Positions 54,450 to 64,000 of a stretch of 64,000 bases of DNA are shown here, one piece after another. The stretch spans positions 62,520,475-62,584,474 of the forward strand of contig CM070877.1 of NCBI GenBank assembly GCA_036365515.1. Direction: 5' to 3'. Each line of letters opens with the position of its first letter. Within the stretch, counting starts at the first letter, position 1. The notes under the pieces were generated by a model. That model ran no database searches and was not told the DNA's origin. It saw only the letters and a list, made by a program, of their open reading frames with translations. This DNA is from Torymus aiolomorphi (lineage: Eukaryota > Arthropoda > Insecta > Hymenoptera > Torymidae). The position numbers were made by a program, and so were the translations under genes.

Positions 54450-55275
54450 CGGAGGAGTGTAAACAACGAACACTGTTGCAGACTGTTTCTTGGGCGTGGA
54501 AATATTATCTGGGTTGTTCATTTATTAGTTATATGTGGTTTTTAGGTGCTCAATTTACCTTGACTCTTATTCTAGACTGTTTCCAGCAGTGAAACGAGTG
54601 AAGGCTTCCACTAAGTCCTCATCCTCTAGTTGTTACAGGTATTTGGTGCAGCGAGTGAACTACAACCATTGCTGCAAACTTTACTTTTGTATGGTAATGT
54701 TTTTATTGGTGTCATCTATTTATGAGGCGTTTCACGTTAGCTCTCCAGGCGCGGCGCGCGAGCGCGAAATCATGCTGTTTTCAGCTTGTGTTTGAAGGGC
54801 TAAGATGTATCTAAAAAAAATAATCCCCAAGTGATTTCGATGTATTTTTTCCTCAGCTTTCCGATGGTGCTATTAGTTTCTCAAAATTTTTCAAATCTAA
54901 CCTCAAAAAAACATAAAACGTGTTATATCTCAAAAACTATATTTTTAATATTTTTTTTGACCTGCTAGATCGAAAGAGGAGGAAATTTTACATGGATATA
55001 GCCTTTCTCTACATAGGGTTTTTTTTTTATTTTTTCGAAATATTATCCAAGAAATACTTAGAATTGAAAAATTTTGAGAAACTAATAGCACCATCGGAAA
55101 GTTGAGGAAAAAATACATCGAAATCACTTGGGGATTATTTTTTTTAGATACATCTTAGCCCTTTAAACACAAGCTGAAAACAGCATGATTTAGCGCTCGC
55201 GCGCCGCGCCTGGAAAGCTGACGTGAAACGCCTCTTATTAGTCTTATGTGGTTTTTAAGTGCTCTACTTTCCTCG
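54450..55275 (+). repeat. Diverged tandem duplication, second unit split by hairpin element
   Basis: Unit 1 (54455-54560) and unit 2 (54660-54723 continued at 55235-55275) share CACTGTTGCAGACT/CATTGCTGCAAACT and TTATTAG...TATGTGGTTTTTA.GTGCTC. The hairpin element at 54724-55234 interrupts unit 2. Confidence 0.55.
54724..55234. mobile_element. Long-hairpin MITE, 511 bp
   Basis: Terminal inverted repeats of about 175 bp (54724-54900 and 55060-55234, about 95% identical by eye) enclose about 160 bp. The target duplication TTAT occurs at 54720-54723 and 55235-55238. The arms include TAATAGCACCAT.GGAAAG, also found in the AT-rich repeat at 19030. There is no coding capacity. Transcription would yield a long double-stranded hairpin. 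Confidence 0.8.
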
Positions 55276-55595
55276 CTTGTCTCCCAGAGTCAAGGCTGAT
55301 CTGCTATTAATGTGCTTCGTTGATCCTTATAGGTTGAGGCAGGCCACAATATTCAGACACAATTGACAGTTTCTGTCAGTACTTTCATCGGTGATGGTGG
55401 AGTTACTGACGTAGTGAGTGGCTGTTGGTTAGATGATTCTCAGCAGACTGGTATCCATGGAGTAGTGCCAGCTTAGATCATCCAACCTTATTTTGTTGCT
55501 TCTACATCTCTATCAGTGATCTTCAAGTGTTAGTGCTTTAGAGTGTGATGGGATAGGTAATTAGGAACTGCGGGATATCATAAAAGTGCTGTGTG

Positions 55596-55652
55596 TGTGT
55601 GCGTGCGTGCGTGCGTGCGTGCGTGCGTACGTGCGTGTGTGTGTGTGTGTGG
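55596..55652. repeat. (GTGC)n/(TG)n microsatellite
   Basis: TG and GTGC units. Confidence 0.9.
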
Positions 55653-56780
55653 TTAAATGTGATACGGATAGGTAGTTGTCTTTGGTAATATTAGCTCGTC
55701 TGGTTAATTATTAAGTTTGGTCAGGGTATAAGAACTCACCTGAGGGTATGTGTTGTATTAAAATACATGATTTCGCAGATTTTTACCCAGTGAGACTTGC
55801 TTAATTAATAGTTTTCTACGCACTGTAAGACTGACAGAATCAGCTAGAATATTGCATTCTTTACGCACTGAAATTTACCATATTACAAAATCTATAGCTC
55901 ATACATTACACAAAAGTTTTTTTTTGTAAATATGATATTACTTTAACATGTACTTATATAATATTACACAATTCTGAATCTTCTGATTCTTTTAGTTCAA
56001 TCGCTTAGGTCCTGGGAACATAGTTAACGGGTCAAGCTGTGTAATCTTATATTAAATTTCTTAAATTTGTTATATCAAAACAGTAATATAACATAATTAT
56101 ATATTTTTACCAACTTTATTTTTATACATTTTTCTAATTTTAATTCTACTACATTCTAAGTTCCCTAGATCATTTGACAAGAAATTATAAGTTCTAACAG
56201 CTTCTATGTAACAGTTTTTGTTAGTTATTGTTTTACTTTTTTTTATTGGTACGTGCACACTTCTATTTCTTGTATTAATTGTTTTTCTCTGATATTTAGT
56301 TTCTCATAATGATAGAGAACCGATTCAAAACAAAATAATTATTTAATATTTAAAGGGCATTCTTCAAACACAAAAGTATTTTTGTATTTAATTTTAAAGA
56401 TTCTATTTTGTAGATTATTTAATGGTCTTAGACTATTCATTTAGGTATAAAGCATCCCAAGCTAATATCCCATAATTTTTAATACTCTTAAAAAGAGCTT
56501 AATGGAATGTCAACAATGTTTTAGTTTACATAATATTTCTCTTTTTTTAGAAAACAGGGAAATAAATATTTTGTTTTTTTAATTATTCTTTCAATGTGCT
56601 TATCCCATTTAATATTGTAATCAAATGTAATTTTGTATTTTATTATTATGTTTTTGTAATTATATTATCTTTGGAATGTTATATCGATTTTTCCAATCTT
56701 ATTTATAACTATTGTATAAAATATTTCTGTGTCAAATGGAATTCTGTTAAAAAATAAGCGAAAATTCATAGAATATTTCT
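55653..56780. other. AT-rich DNA, RT-like relic not supportable
   Basis: The minus-strand text around 56190-56650 has the length and spacing of a non-LTR retrotransposon 3' end, but I cannot read convincing motifs. Confidence 0.3.
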
Positions 56781-56782
56781 GT

Positions 56783-57365
56783 GTTAAATGGAATTCTGTT
56801 AAAAAATAAGTGAAAATTCATATACGGGATTAAAAATTATTAGTATTAAAAATCCGTTTTATAGGTTTAAGAGATTAGGAATTCATTTTATATGAAAATG
56901 TTAAATGGGAAAAAGTTTTATTTAAATATTATCTATAACTTTTGTATTTATCATTTTTGTGTAAAATGAAATCCTGTCAAGTTGTAGCCGAAAATCGTCC
57001 ATTTTATGTATATTTTGGCGTTTAAAATCGTTTTTATAAGTCTAACTCGTCAGGAGTTGATTTTAGATAAAAATGTTAAATGGGAAAAAGTTTTATTTTA
57101 TTATAATCTACAACTTTTACGTTTAACATTTCTGTGTAAAATGAAATCCTGTCAAGTTGTAGCAAAAAATCGTCCATTTTATGTATATTTCGGCGTTTAA
57201 AATCATTTTTATAAGTCTAACTCGTCAGGAGTTGATTTTAGATGAAAATGTTAAATCGGAAAAAGTTATGTTTAAATATTATCTACAATTTTTGTATTTA
57301 ACATTTTTGTGTAAAATCAAATCCTGTCACGTTATAGTAAAAAATCGTCCATTTTTTTACCTTTT
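56783..57365. repeat. Satellite-like tandem array, ~176-bp unit
   Basis: Anchor GTGTAAAATGAAATCCTGTC recurs with starts at about 56783 (diverged), 56961, 57136 and 57311, so periods are 178, 175 and 175 bp. Units also share CTAACTCGTCAGGAGTTGAT. Confidence 0.85.
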
Positions 57366-58060
57366 TTGCTGTTTTTCTCAGTTATCTTGGCAAATATTGC
57401 TCGTAGAAAAAAGTATTCAACAGAAAAAAGGTGTATTTTAATTAGTTTTAGCAAAAAGACCTGTAGATATTAGCTTAAAATTAATTTTTCTAGATATTAG
57501 GCTTAAAAATCGATTTTTTGAGATATTTCTTTGTGCTCGCATTTTGAAAGTTTTTCGTCGATCTGTCTCAATAGAGAACCAACACTTAGGTATAATTAGA
57601 GGAGTCTTTTCCCCCAATGAAATCGATCGAAAATTCATTGAAATAATATGGAAACTTGATTACAGACGGACGTACAGACATACATACGTCCCACAAAACG
57701 CTCAAAACGCACTCATTCTGAGTGGAAAATGATTTTTACACATTTAATTTTCGGTATTTGAATTCTTACAATTTTCACTCTGGTGAAATTATAAGGCTCT
57801 CCCAAGTAGCGGTCGTGCCTAATAATAAGGTAAATAAAATACATGATAAGGGTACCCAGACCTTCAATTAAGAGAACAAATAGTGTAAAAGTAGAGAAAT
57901 ATCACAGCTAGTACATTCTAAAGAAAATATCACAGTTATTATAATGTATTTTATAAAATATCACAGTATATCACAGCTGCTTAGTCAGAATAGGAGATCT
58001 AAGTTCTGCTTTGTCCGAAGTCGCAGATCTAAATAAGAGGAGATCCCTGTGCTGGAAGCT
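57366..58060. other. AT-rich DNA after satellite
   Basis: It includes GACGGACGTACAGACATACA at about 57665, of a kind frequent in insect repeats. No gene is seen. Confidence 0.4.
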
Positions 58061-58066
58061 CCCAGC

Positions 58067-58591
58067 TCACATAGAGAGGCTAGACGTCAAGCTCAAATGG
58101 GTGTCGGCACACCGCCCTCTTGAATGACGAGAATTATGGTAAGTGGCGTAGAGAGGGGGGAGAGAATTCCAGAGTTTTACAGTCTGAGCTTGAAACGCCC
58201 TATTACTCGTTTTATAGTTCAAGGCGGGGGTCTTAAGTTCTCGCTGCACACCCCTGCTGGTAGGCTTAAGCTTGTGCTCCGTAAACATGGCAGCCAAATA
58301 ACTGGGCTCACACAATTGTAGTATTTTATACATTAATAGTGCTATGAAGTAAGATCTGCGTGAGTCCGTACGGAGCCAGCCCAGGCGTTTCCTGTCGGGA
58401 GTTATGTATTCATCCCTCCTAGCCCCGGTGATATACCTCACACATGCATTGTTTAATCGTTGCACTTTCTCATGCTGATCTTTGGATGCATCCATGTATA
58501 CCACCGCACAGTAGTCCAAGTGTCGTTGCGCTAACGACTCAACTAATCTTTTACGGAGGGTCTCGGTGGTACATGCCCTAATAAACCGCAA
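58067..58591 (-). pseudogene. Non-LTR retrotransposon 2 reverse transcriptase, carboxyl end
   Basis: The frame has LVESLAQRHLDYCAVVYMD, KVQRLNNACVRYITG, and LGWLRTDSRRSYFIALLMYK. It ends with SNRAFQAQTVKLWNSLPP. These are the conserved post-palm blocks of jockey/CR1 elements (LDYC..V, Q..N...R...G, L.WL....R). Catalytic motifs A-C are absent, since the part before 58591 is replaced by unrelated AT-rich sequence. Confidence 0.8.
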
Positions 58592-58639
58592 ACTATACAG
58601 GGCTTTATTGACTTTCTTTGCAAGTTGTTCAATGTGCGG

Positions 58640-59295
58640 TTTCCATGTTAATTTACTATCAAGAGTAAAGACTCACAACTGCGCCACTGACCCCTATAGC
58701 ACAGAATATTTGAGGAATATTCCCTCAATATGCATTTGCCATTTTTGCAATTTTCGCTAATATTCCCTCAACGTTAATAAACATGAAATTCCCCTGAGGG
58801 AATATTCCTGCAAACCTTGATGACCGTTTTTCCATTGCTTTTGTAAAATGATGTATTGGGCTATCCGTAACAGCAATATCGTAGCAATATTCGTCCAATA
58901 TTTGACAATGCCTGAGAAATATTATGTTTATAATTATACTTTTTACAGATTTTTTTGATTTTGGAATACCGCAACAATATTCTCCTAAGACTTAATAACA
59001 TCAGAGGAACATTAAATTTGAAGTGCTTATGTTTAAAATTAATCTTTAAAACAAAATTAATTTACTTCACGCATATATGGCGTAAAATTTTGAGTGCTCA
59101 TTGTAAAGGGGATATTAAGAACAAGGCAAGCCTTGTAATTCACACTCTTCATAAAGAGTCATTTGAACGGTTGACTGATACTGCTTATACTCTCGGCCAT
59201 TCAGTGTATCTGCAGGAAGCACTACCGATACGTCACATAGCGGTGACAAAGGAGAACTTGTTATGGGCGGCGTTCGATAAACAAGCTTCGGCTGG
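58640..59295. other. Foreign insert replacing RT core
   Basis: AT-rich sequence with several TGAGGGAATATTCC-like palindromes (58705-58815). A plus-strand frame at 58955-59299 ends ENLLWAAFDKQASAG. I do not recognise it. Together it replaces the RT core of the surrounding retrotransposon. Confidence 0.45.
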
Positions 59296-60470
59296 TTAAC
59301 CGCTATGCGGCGCGTCGATAGTGCTTTCTGTGAATAGTATGGTGTCAATTGCCTCTTCTATGTTTTCAAGTGGGGAGACGAAAATCCCGGCGAAGTGAGC
59401 GTTCAACTCCCCCGGAGAAAGGCCGTGCAGTCCCTCCTCTTCGCTTTGGCAGGAGACCAAGGTTGCACATTTCTTTCCAAATATCCCTGTTAGCATCAAG
59501 AGCGTTCGAAAGATGTTTGTGAAGGAAACAGTTACGCTCCTGAGGAATGCGCAAATGGACCTCGTTGCTGAGCCGAAGAAACTCCCCTAACACCGCCGCC
59601 CGCTCAGTACGCTTGTAGCGTCTGTGAGTGGCATTGCGCTTGTCGATGAGTAGCCTCATCTCTGGACCAAACCAAGGAGCATATGTTTTACTGGGCTTTA
59701 CAGTTATTAACGGTACTAATTTATTGATAACTAGATTGAAATTCGAGTTTAGATTATCTAAGGCCCCCTCCAGATAGGACTCAATTGAATTTATGCTTAC
59801 CCAGTCGCAGCGTGCGAGAAGCCCATTCAGATTAGCAGGACAAATATTTTTATAACCTCTGTAAGAGAAAGTCTCTGTCAGGGACTGGCACATAGTGTGA
59901 AATGGTAGCATCAATAATGGCATGTTTACTGAAACTGGGTTATTGGGTAAGCATTCATTCTTGTAATTCAGCAACTCGTCATTGTCATCTATAAGGATCA
60001 AGTCAATCCATGTGTGAGTTGTTGGAGTTTTATGGTGAGTTGGACTATACTGCACGATTTGCAGGGACAACTCGTTGGCCAGGTTCCTTATAGTGTAGGC
60101 ATCCGCATCAGTTGCCGACGAAAAATGAACATTCAGATCCCCCATGATAAATTTATGGCTATACTCGGCAGCAAGATCGCGCAATACGCCAAAAACATCG
60201 GTGTCTTTCTGCATAGCTATGTTTGGGGGTCTATAGATGACACCGACCAAAATGGGCGGAGAATCACCCTGCTGTACGCGACAGAATAAATACTCTGGAA
60301 TCTTCAGTCTTTACAATCCAAGAGTACTGGACGATGCCAGTTTCGTAATTTTAAAGTCATCACGCACATACAGGGCAACTCCGCCGCTATTTATATTGCG
60401 ATCCTGCCTAATCACGGAATAGCCCTTGATCCGAATGAGACTGTCGTCGACAATCGGTCTCAACTATGAT
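59296..60470 (-). pseudogene. Non-LTR retrotransposon 2 AP endonuclease
   Basis: The frame from 60250 shows VGVIYRPPN, FIMGDLNVHF and HTWIDLILI, the AP-endonuclease motifs that nick the target. It then has the linker typical of jockey/CR1 (KTYAPWFGPEMRLLIDKRN). Upstream in the same region SGGVALYVRDDFK is readable, ended by an in-frame stop, so the endonuclease is broken near 60320. A frameshift near 59430 leads to a second frame with LNAHFAGIFVSPLENIEEA, after which the RT core is missing. Confidence 0.85.
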
Positions 60471-60802
60471 TTCGCTATACCAAGGAGGTGATAGGAAGGA
60501 TCCTCGGCCAGATATGTAAAGAGTCGAGGCGTGGTCTGATGGAGTTGATATTTAGAAACCCCGCCTTAAGTGAAGACCTATCCCCTCCTCCCACAGCAGA
60601 AGTCGATCCTAGTCACAGAGCCTGCACCGACTTGACCGCGTATGCTGCTTCTTGCCTCTTTTTAGAATTATTGGTGTTAATAGTCACGTGACTCGATAAG
60701 TTTTTCTTGTGCGGATGTTGTTTCGGAGCAGACTGGCACACCGTTTGAATGGCCTGCAAGTCGGCAGCAGTGGCGAATATATGCGCAAGCTCGCCCTTCT
60801 TA

Positions 60803-61491
60803 AGGTAGTTCACCCTGTCGAAACAGCAGTTTTAGTTTTTGTATTTTTTAAATAATGTTTTATTAAGTTGATAATCCAAGAGTAAGTACATGTAACAAAT
60901 ATATACTAGAAGGAACATAAGACAATTTTTTCAGACAAATTCAGGCAATAGTCACTATACTATTGTTACAATTAAAGACAAAAACTTCAATAAGTTTCTC
61001 TAATTTTTTCATTTTTTATTCGATCTTAACGAAATAAAATTTATTTTGTTCATTAAAAAATTTCAGGAGGAGTATCGGTAGGAAAATTTATGATACGAGT
61101 TACCAGTACGGCGCAATATCAATTTGTTTAAGAAAAGCAAGTCAGGTTTTAGAGTGTTTAAGATGAACAAATTGACGTTGCGCCGTACTGGTAACTCGTA
61201 TCATAAATTTTCCCACCGCTACTCCCTCTAAAATTTCTTAACGAACAAAATAAGCTTTATTTTGTTAAGATCGGATAAAAAATAAAAAAATTAGAGAAAC
61301 TTATTGAAGTTTTTGTCTTTAATTGTAACAGTAGCATAGTAACTATTGCCTGAATTTGTCTGAAAAAATTGTCTTACGTTCCTTCTAGTATATATTTGTT
61401 ACATGTACTTTCTCTTGGATTATAAACTTAATAAAACATTATTTAAAAAATATAAAAACTAAAACTGCTGTTTCGACCGGGTGAACTACCT
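60803..61491. mobile_element. Near-perfect 689-bp palindromic element
   Basis: Arms 60803-61130 and 61166-61491 (about 327 bp each) are the inverse of one another with few mismatches, around a 35-nt loop. Ends are AGGTAGTTCACCC and GGGTGAACTACCT. It interrupts the retrotransposon ORF1. There is no clear target duplication longer than CTT and no coding capacity. Confidence 0.85.
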
Positions 61492-62504
61492 CAAGCTTGG
61501 CTAGGAATCTACTGTCTGAATGACACATGTATTTAAAGTCCAGCCCCTGCGCAATGGACCTTAGGCTTTTAAAGGCCTGGAATCTCTCGTCTGGTAACAT
61601 TTCATTAATAAATAATTTACGGTTCGGCATGCGGCAGCAGACATCGGCGTAAACAGTTCAGGATTTATATTAACCGTGGAAAAATAGTTATTGGCGAGCT
61701 TGCGCTTGGCCTTCATAACCTCCCTGTCTAGGCTCACGCTGTCGAGCCTTACTATACAAGAGGACGTCAGAGCGCGACTCCAAGCCCCCATCTGCCATAC
61801 CACCACTCCTCTCGAACGAGTCTCGCGACCGCAAGATGCGTGTCCCAAGAGTGTTGTTTTTATTAATAGAAGAAAGGATGGTTCCGAGTACTGCGAAAGC
61901 AACATCATTTAGCTCATGAGCCATTGCTTCGAAATCTTTTTTCAGAATATCGTTAATAATCACTTCACAGAACTCAGGACCATCAGACCACGAACTCGCG
62001 ACAGCAGTCCCAAGGCCCGCCCGAGAGAATGGGAATAAAGGTGACACATTACTGTCGACAGTGTGGGTGGAGCTACCAGATTTACCTACTACTTCTATTT
62101 CACTTATACTACTTTCTGTTTTCCCATAAGCACGTTGGAGATTCTCGTAGCTACAAAGAGCTTTGTCCAATTTTCCCTCTAATAGTGAGCTTTGCTCGAG
62201 AAGCAGCAGACTTTTAGTATTTAAATCTTCTATTATTTTAATTTCTTTATGTATTTACCCCTCTAGAGCAGAGATCCGCGTGGACAGCATCATGTTGATA
62301 TTTCCGTCTCCACCTGCAAGCACATGGAAGGTACTGTGCACCACGGGGTTTCGGCCCTCGAGGAACTTGAGCTCGTCTAACTGCTGCTCGAACATGTCAA
62401 ACCTCTGAAAAAAGAGCTCCAACGTGCTTACCGGAATGAGTACATTTTTCACACCATCCAGGTTTACATCCCCAGTGGGGCCGCACTTGGATGTGGAGAG
62501 CGAG

Positions 62505-62518
62505 CGAGCGAGCGAGCG

Positions 62519-62575
<57 letters not shown>
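62505..62575. repeat. (GCGA)n/(GA)n microsatellite
   Basis: GAGCGAGC units, then pure GA. Confidence 0.95.
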
Positions 62576-62577
<2 letters not shown>

Positions 62578-62960
62578 CCAGCCAAAAGTAAGTAGCGTTC
62601 CATTGTAATGGCCGCGTAGGTAGTACATGCGAGCGTCTACGCGCGAATCTTCGGGGTGGACTTATCGTCGCCGCGTGCATTGCGGCAATCGGCCGTCTGC
62701 GCGCGGGCGATTATACATCACGGAGAGGTTCCGCCGACTGCGTCATCAGCTGCCTTCGTAAAGTATTGGCCTGTGCGTCTTAATTCTATAGAACCCTGGT
62801 AGGGTTTCCTGCCTCTCGGCGCCAACAATAATTCTTGGGTTTAATACATCATCTTTATGATTTCATGGTAGAGCGGACTGACAACGATGGTTTTTAATAT
62901 GCAGTTGAAATTACTGGTCGCACTGTCGAGGTGGCTTAAAGAATAAATGAACACTCAAGT
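62576..62960. other. GC-rich spacer
   Basis: Likely the 5' region of retrotransposon 2 or its flank. No motif is seen. Confidence 0.35.
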
Positions 62961-62970
62961 GTGTTTAAAG

Positions 62971-63010
62971 TCGACGTTACGACCACTTAACAGTCGTCCT
63001 CATCAGGACT
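62971..63010 (-). ncRNA. Hammerhead-like motif in PLE-3 tail
   Basis: Minus strand reads AGUC, CUGAUGA (63006-63000), G, a weak stem II, GUAAC, GUC, GACU. AGUC and GACU pair as stem I, on both sides of a canonical CUGAUGA core and a GUC cleavage triplet. The defects are U at the second base of GAAA and a weak stem II. Confidence 0.45.
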
Positions 63011-63434
63011 AAAATTTATTAAAGAAAAATGATTAAAAAATTACAATTTTATAAAATTAAAAACACAGTTAAGCAATAATTACGAACTTACACTAATCGA
63101 TATACAGAATAAACTTTAGGCATAACTTACTACCAGTCAAATGATCGAAATTCAGTTATACATGTCTTTATATATCATAGTATGAAGTAGGACGGGAGGC
63201 GCACATAGCGATACTGTCCGGGTTTTTCATACCCCTACCACTACGGAGTTTATTGACCTCTTATTTCAAAAATTGTCTATTATATATAAACAATTTGTAT
63301 TCACTCTTTAATTTTGCGGTATCTGTTTGTATGTTCATGCTATTTTTTTGTGCTGTTATGAATAACATTTCAGATAGAAGTCGTTTTTCAAGTATGCATT
63401 CTTTATCGAGTATTTTTATATTGTTGAAATTATA

Positions 63435-63560
63435 ACATGGTCATTATCTTTTATATGGTAGAAAATAGCAGATTTCAATCGTTTATGTCGGCAGTCAGCA
63501 TTATGTTCTCTAGTTCTTGTTATCAAGGAGCGTGAAGTTTGGCCAACATACGACCGTTTT
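63435..63560 (-). pseudogene. PLE-3 GIY-YIG endonuclease fragment
   Basis: The minus strand encodes SYVGQTSRSLITRTREHNA followed by DCRHKRLKSAIFYHIKDNDHV. This is the second half of a PLE GIY-YIG domain (Y-[IV]-G-[EQ]-T, catalytic Arg and Glu-His). It continues on the left into noncoding 3' sequence. The first half is missing at the inversion junction near 63565. Confidence 0.7.
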
Positions 63561-63574
63561 TTGATATGTTTTAT

Positions 63575-64000
63575 AAATCACACCATCCTGTAGCTACAAA
63601 AATAGGCGTTATTTGTAATTTAGTAGATAGAGCTGTAAAATTAGCTGATACACAATAACACAATAACAATGTAAAATTTATTAAGCAGTTGCTTGTTAAT
63701 AACCAATACCCCCCAGAATTCATTGAAAAACATATCAAAAAACGGTTACAACATATTATTATTATTATTATTATCTATCAAGAACATACACCTATACATA
63801 ATACTAATAGATTTAAACGTATAATCCTACCGTTTACAAAACAAATAGATAATGAATTTCGAAAAATTTTGAATCAACTTTGCATTAGTCCAGTATATAA
63901 AACTATTAACAAGTTCAACTGCTTGATAAAATTAGGAAAAGATAAATGTAAAAAAACTGAAAATACAAACGCAGTTTATAAGATTAATTGTAACACATGC
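63575..64000 (+). pseudogene. PLE-3 RT thumb, linker and start of GIY-YIG domain, partial
   Basis: The plus strand reads ATKIGVICNLVDRAVKLAD (RT thumb), then a stop. A short (TTA)n expansion follows FIEKHIKKRLQH. NRFKRIILPFTKQIDNEFRKI then precedes FNCLIKLGKDK, and AVYKINCNTC opens the GIY-YIG domain at the window edge. In PLE-1 the matching parts are NIVANLVDRAILLSD and VVYKINCMSC. At least one stop is present. Confidence 0.75.

Larger units (their letters stand above)
58067..62680 (-). mobile_element. jockey/CR1-like non-LTR retrotransposon 2, rearranged
   Basis: On the minus strand the order is ORF1 (62680 to 60613), endonuclease (60470 to 59296) and the end of the reverse transcriptase (58591 to 58067). 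The RT core is missing: foreign sequence at 58640-59296 takes its place. ORF1 is split by a palindromic element at 60803-61491. Confidence 0.75.
60613..62680 (-). pseudogene. Non-LTR retrotransposon 2 ORF1, frameshifted and split
   Basis: Fragments in order are an N-terminal part with STLELFFQRFDMFEQQLDEL (62455-62260), a middle part (62170 to 61688, then shifted to 61908-61561) with SLDREVMKAKRKLANNYF, a part ending FKSLRSIAQGLDFKYMC and SDSRFLAK, and a final part ELAHIFATAADLQAI. The end resembles the terminal domain of jockey-type ORF1 proteins (K.F.Y.W ... I.S..DL). The palindromic element lies between AKL and KKGELAH. Removing it leaves the codons in phase across the site. A (GA)n tract disturbs the region upstream of 62505. 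Confidence 0.65.
62930..64000. mobile_element. Penelope-like element 3, head-to-head, cut by window edge
   Basis: A minus-strand tail (about 63560 to 62940) containing a GIY-YIG piece and a hammerhead-like motif is joined to a plus-strand RT-thumb to GIY-YIG piece (63575-64000). This is the same head-to-head layout as PLE-1. The plus part continues beyond the window. Confidence 0.7.

Overview
The window looks like repeat-rich nuclear DNA of an arthropod, most likely an insect. The evidence is AT-rich intergenic DNA with long dinucleotide microsatellites, small GT-AG introns, a BEL/Pao element whose primer-binding site matches the 3' end of insect-type tRNA-Tyr, Penelope-like elements (PLEs), jockey/CR1-type retrotransposons, Helitron relics and a Polinton of the type common in insect genomes. 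A hymenopteran would fit, but I cannot show it. The only good evidence for a host gene is one Gln-rich internal exon on the minus strand (51916-52205). Almost everything else is transposable or virus-derived, so much of the window may be intron or intergenic DNA.

1.3-13.5 kb is a decayed Polinton/adintovirus-like element. It has a two-exon accessory gene present twice in inverted orientation, a protein-primed family B DNA polymerase broken into four pieces, a small intact ORF, the chromodomain tail of an integrase (catalytic core deleted), a coiled-coil protein (broken), a packaging ATPase (frameshift plus altered P-loop), a PLA2-like protein, a pX-like basic/hydrophobic protein, an adenain-like protease (frameshift), the penton-like minor capsid protein (intact) and the amino end of the major capsid protein (frameshifted, truncated). 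Nearly all genes share one core promoter layout, a TATA box 28-33 nt upstream of a TCAGT/TCATT/ACATT initiator. Two copies of a structured element with covarying stems lie after gene ends.

15.3-19.9 kb holds a short element with 0.6 kb direct repeats around gag-like debris, then an unknown AT-rich repeat. 20.5-27.0 kb is a PLE interrupted by a second PLE (target duplication visible) that itself has an inverted partial copy. 27.4-30.1 kb is a jockey/CR1-like retrotransposon. 30.5-36.6 kb mixes microsatellites, a small MITE, minisatellites and an inverted second copy of the AT-rich repeat. 37.3-47.8 kb is a degenerate Helitron split by a complete BEL/Pao element (39075-46762, 327-bp LTRs, 5-bp target duplication). 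49.5 kb has a second Helitron fragment. 53.8-57.7 kb carries a (TA)n-associated repeat, a 511-bp hairpin element and a ~176-bp satellite. 58.0-62.7 kb is a second jockey/CR1-like element whose ORF1 is split by a ~690-bp near-perfect palindrome. The window ends inside a third PLE.

The parts most worth following up are the covarying RNA-like element and duplicated bidirectional promoter of the Polinton, the hammerhead-like motif shared by the PLE ends, the long-hairpin elements and the (TA)n-associated repeat family.
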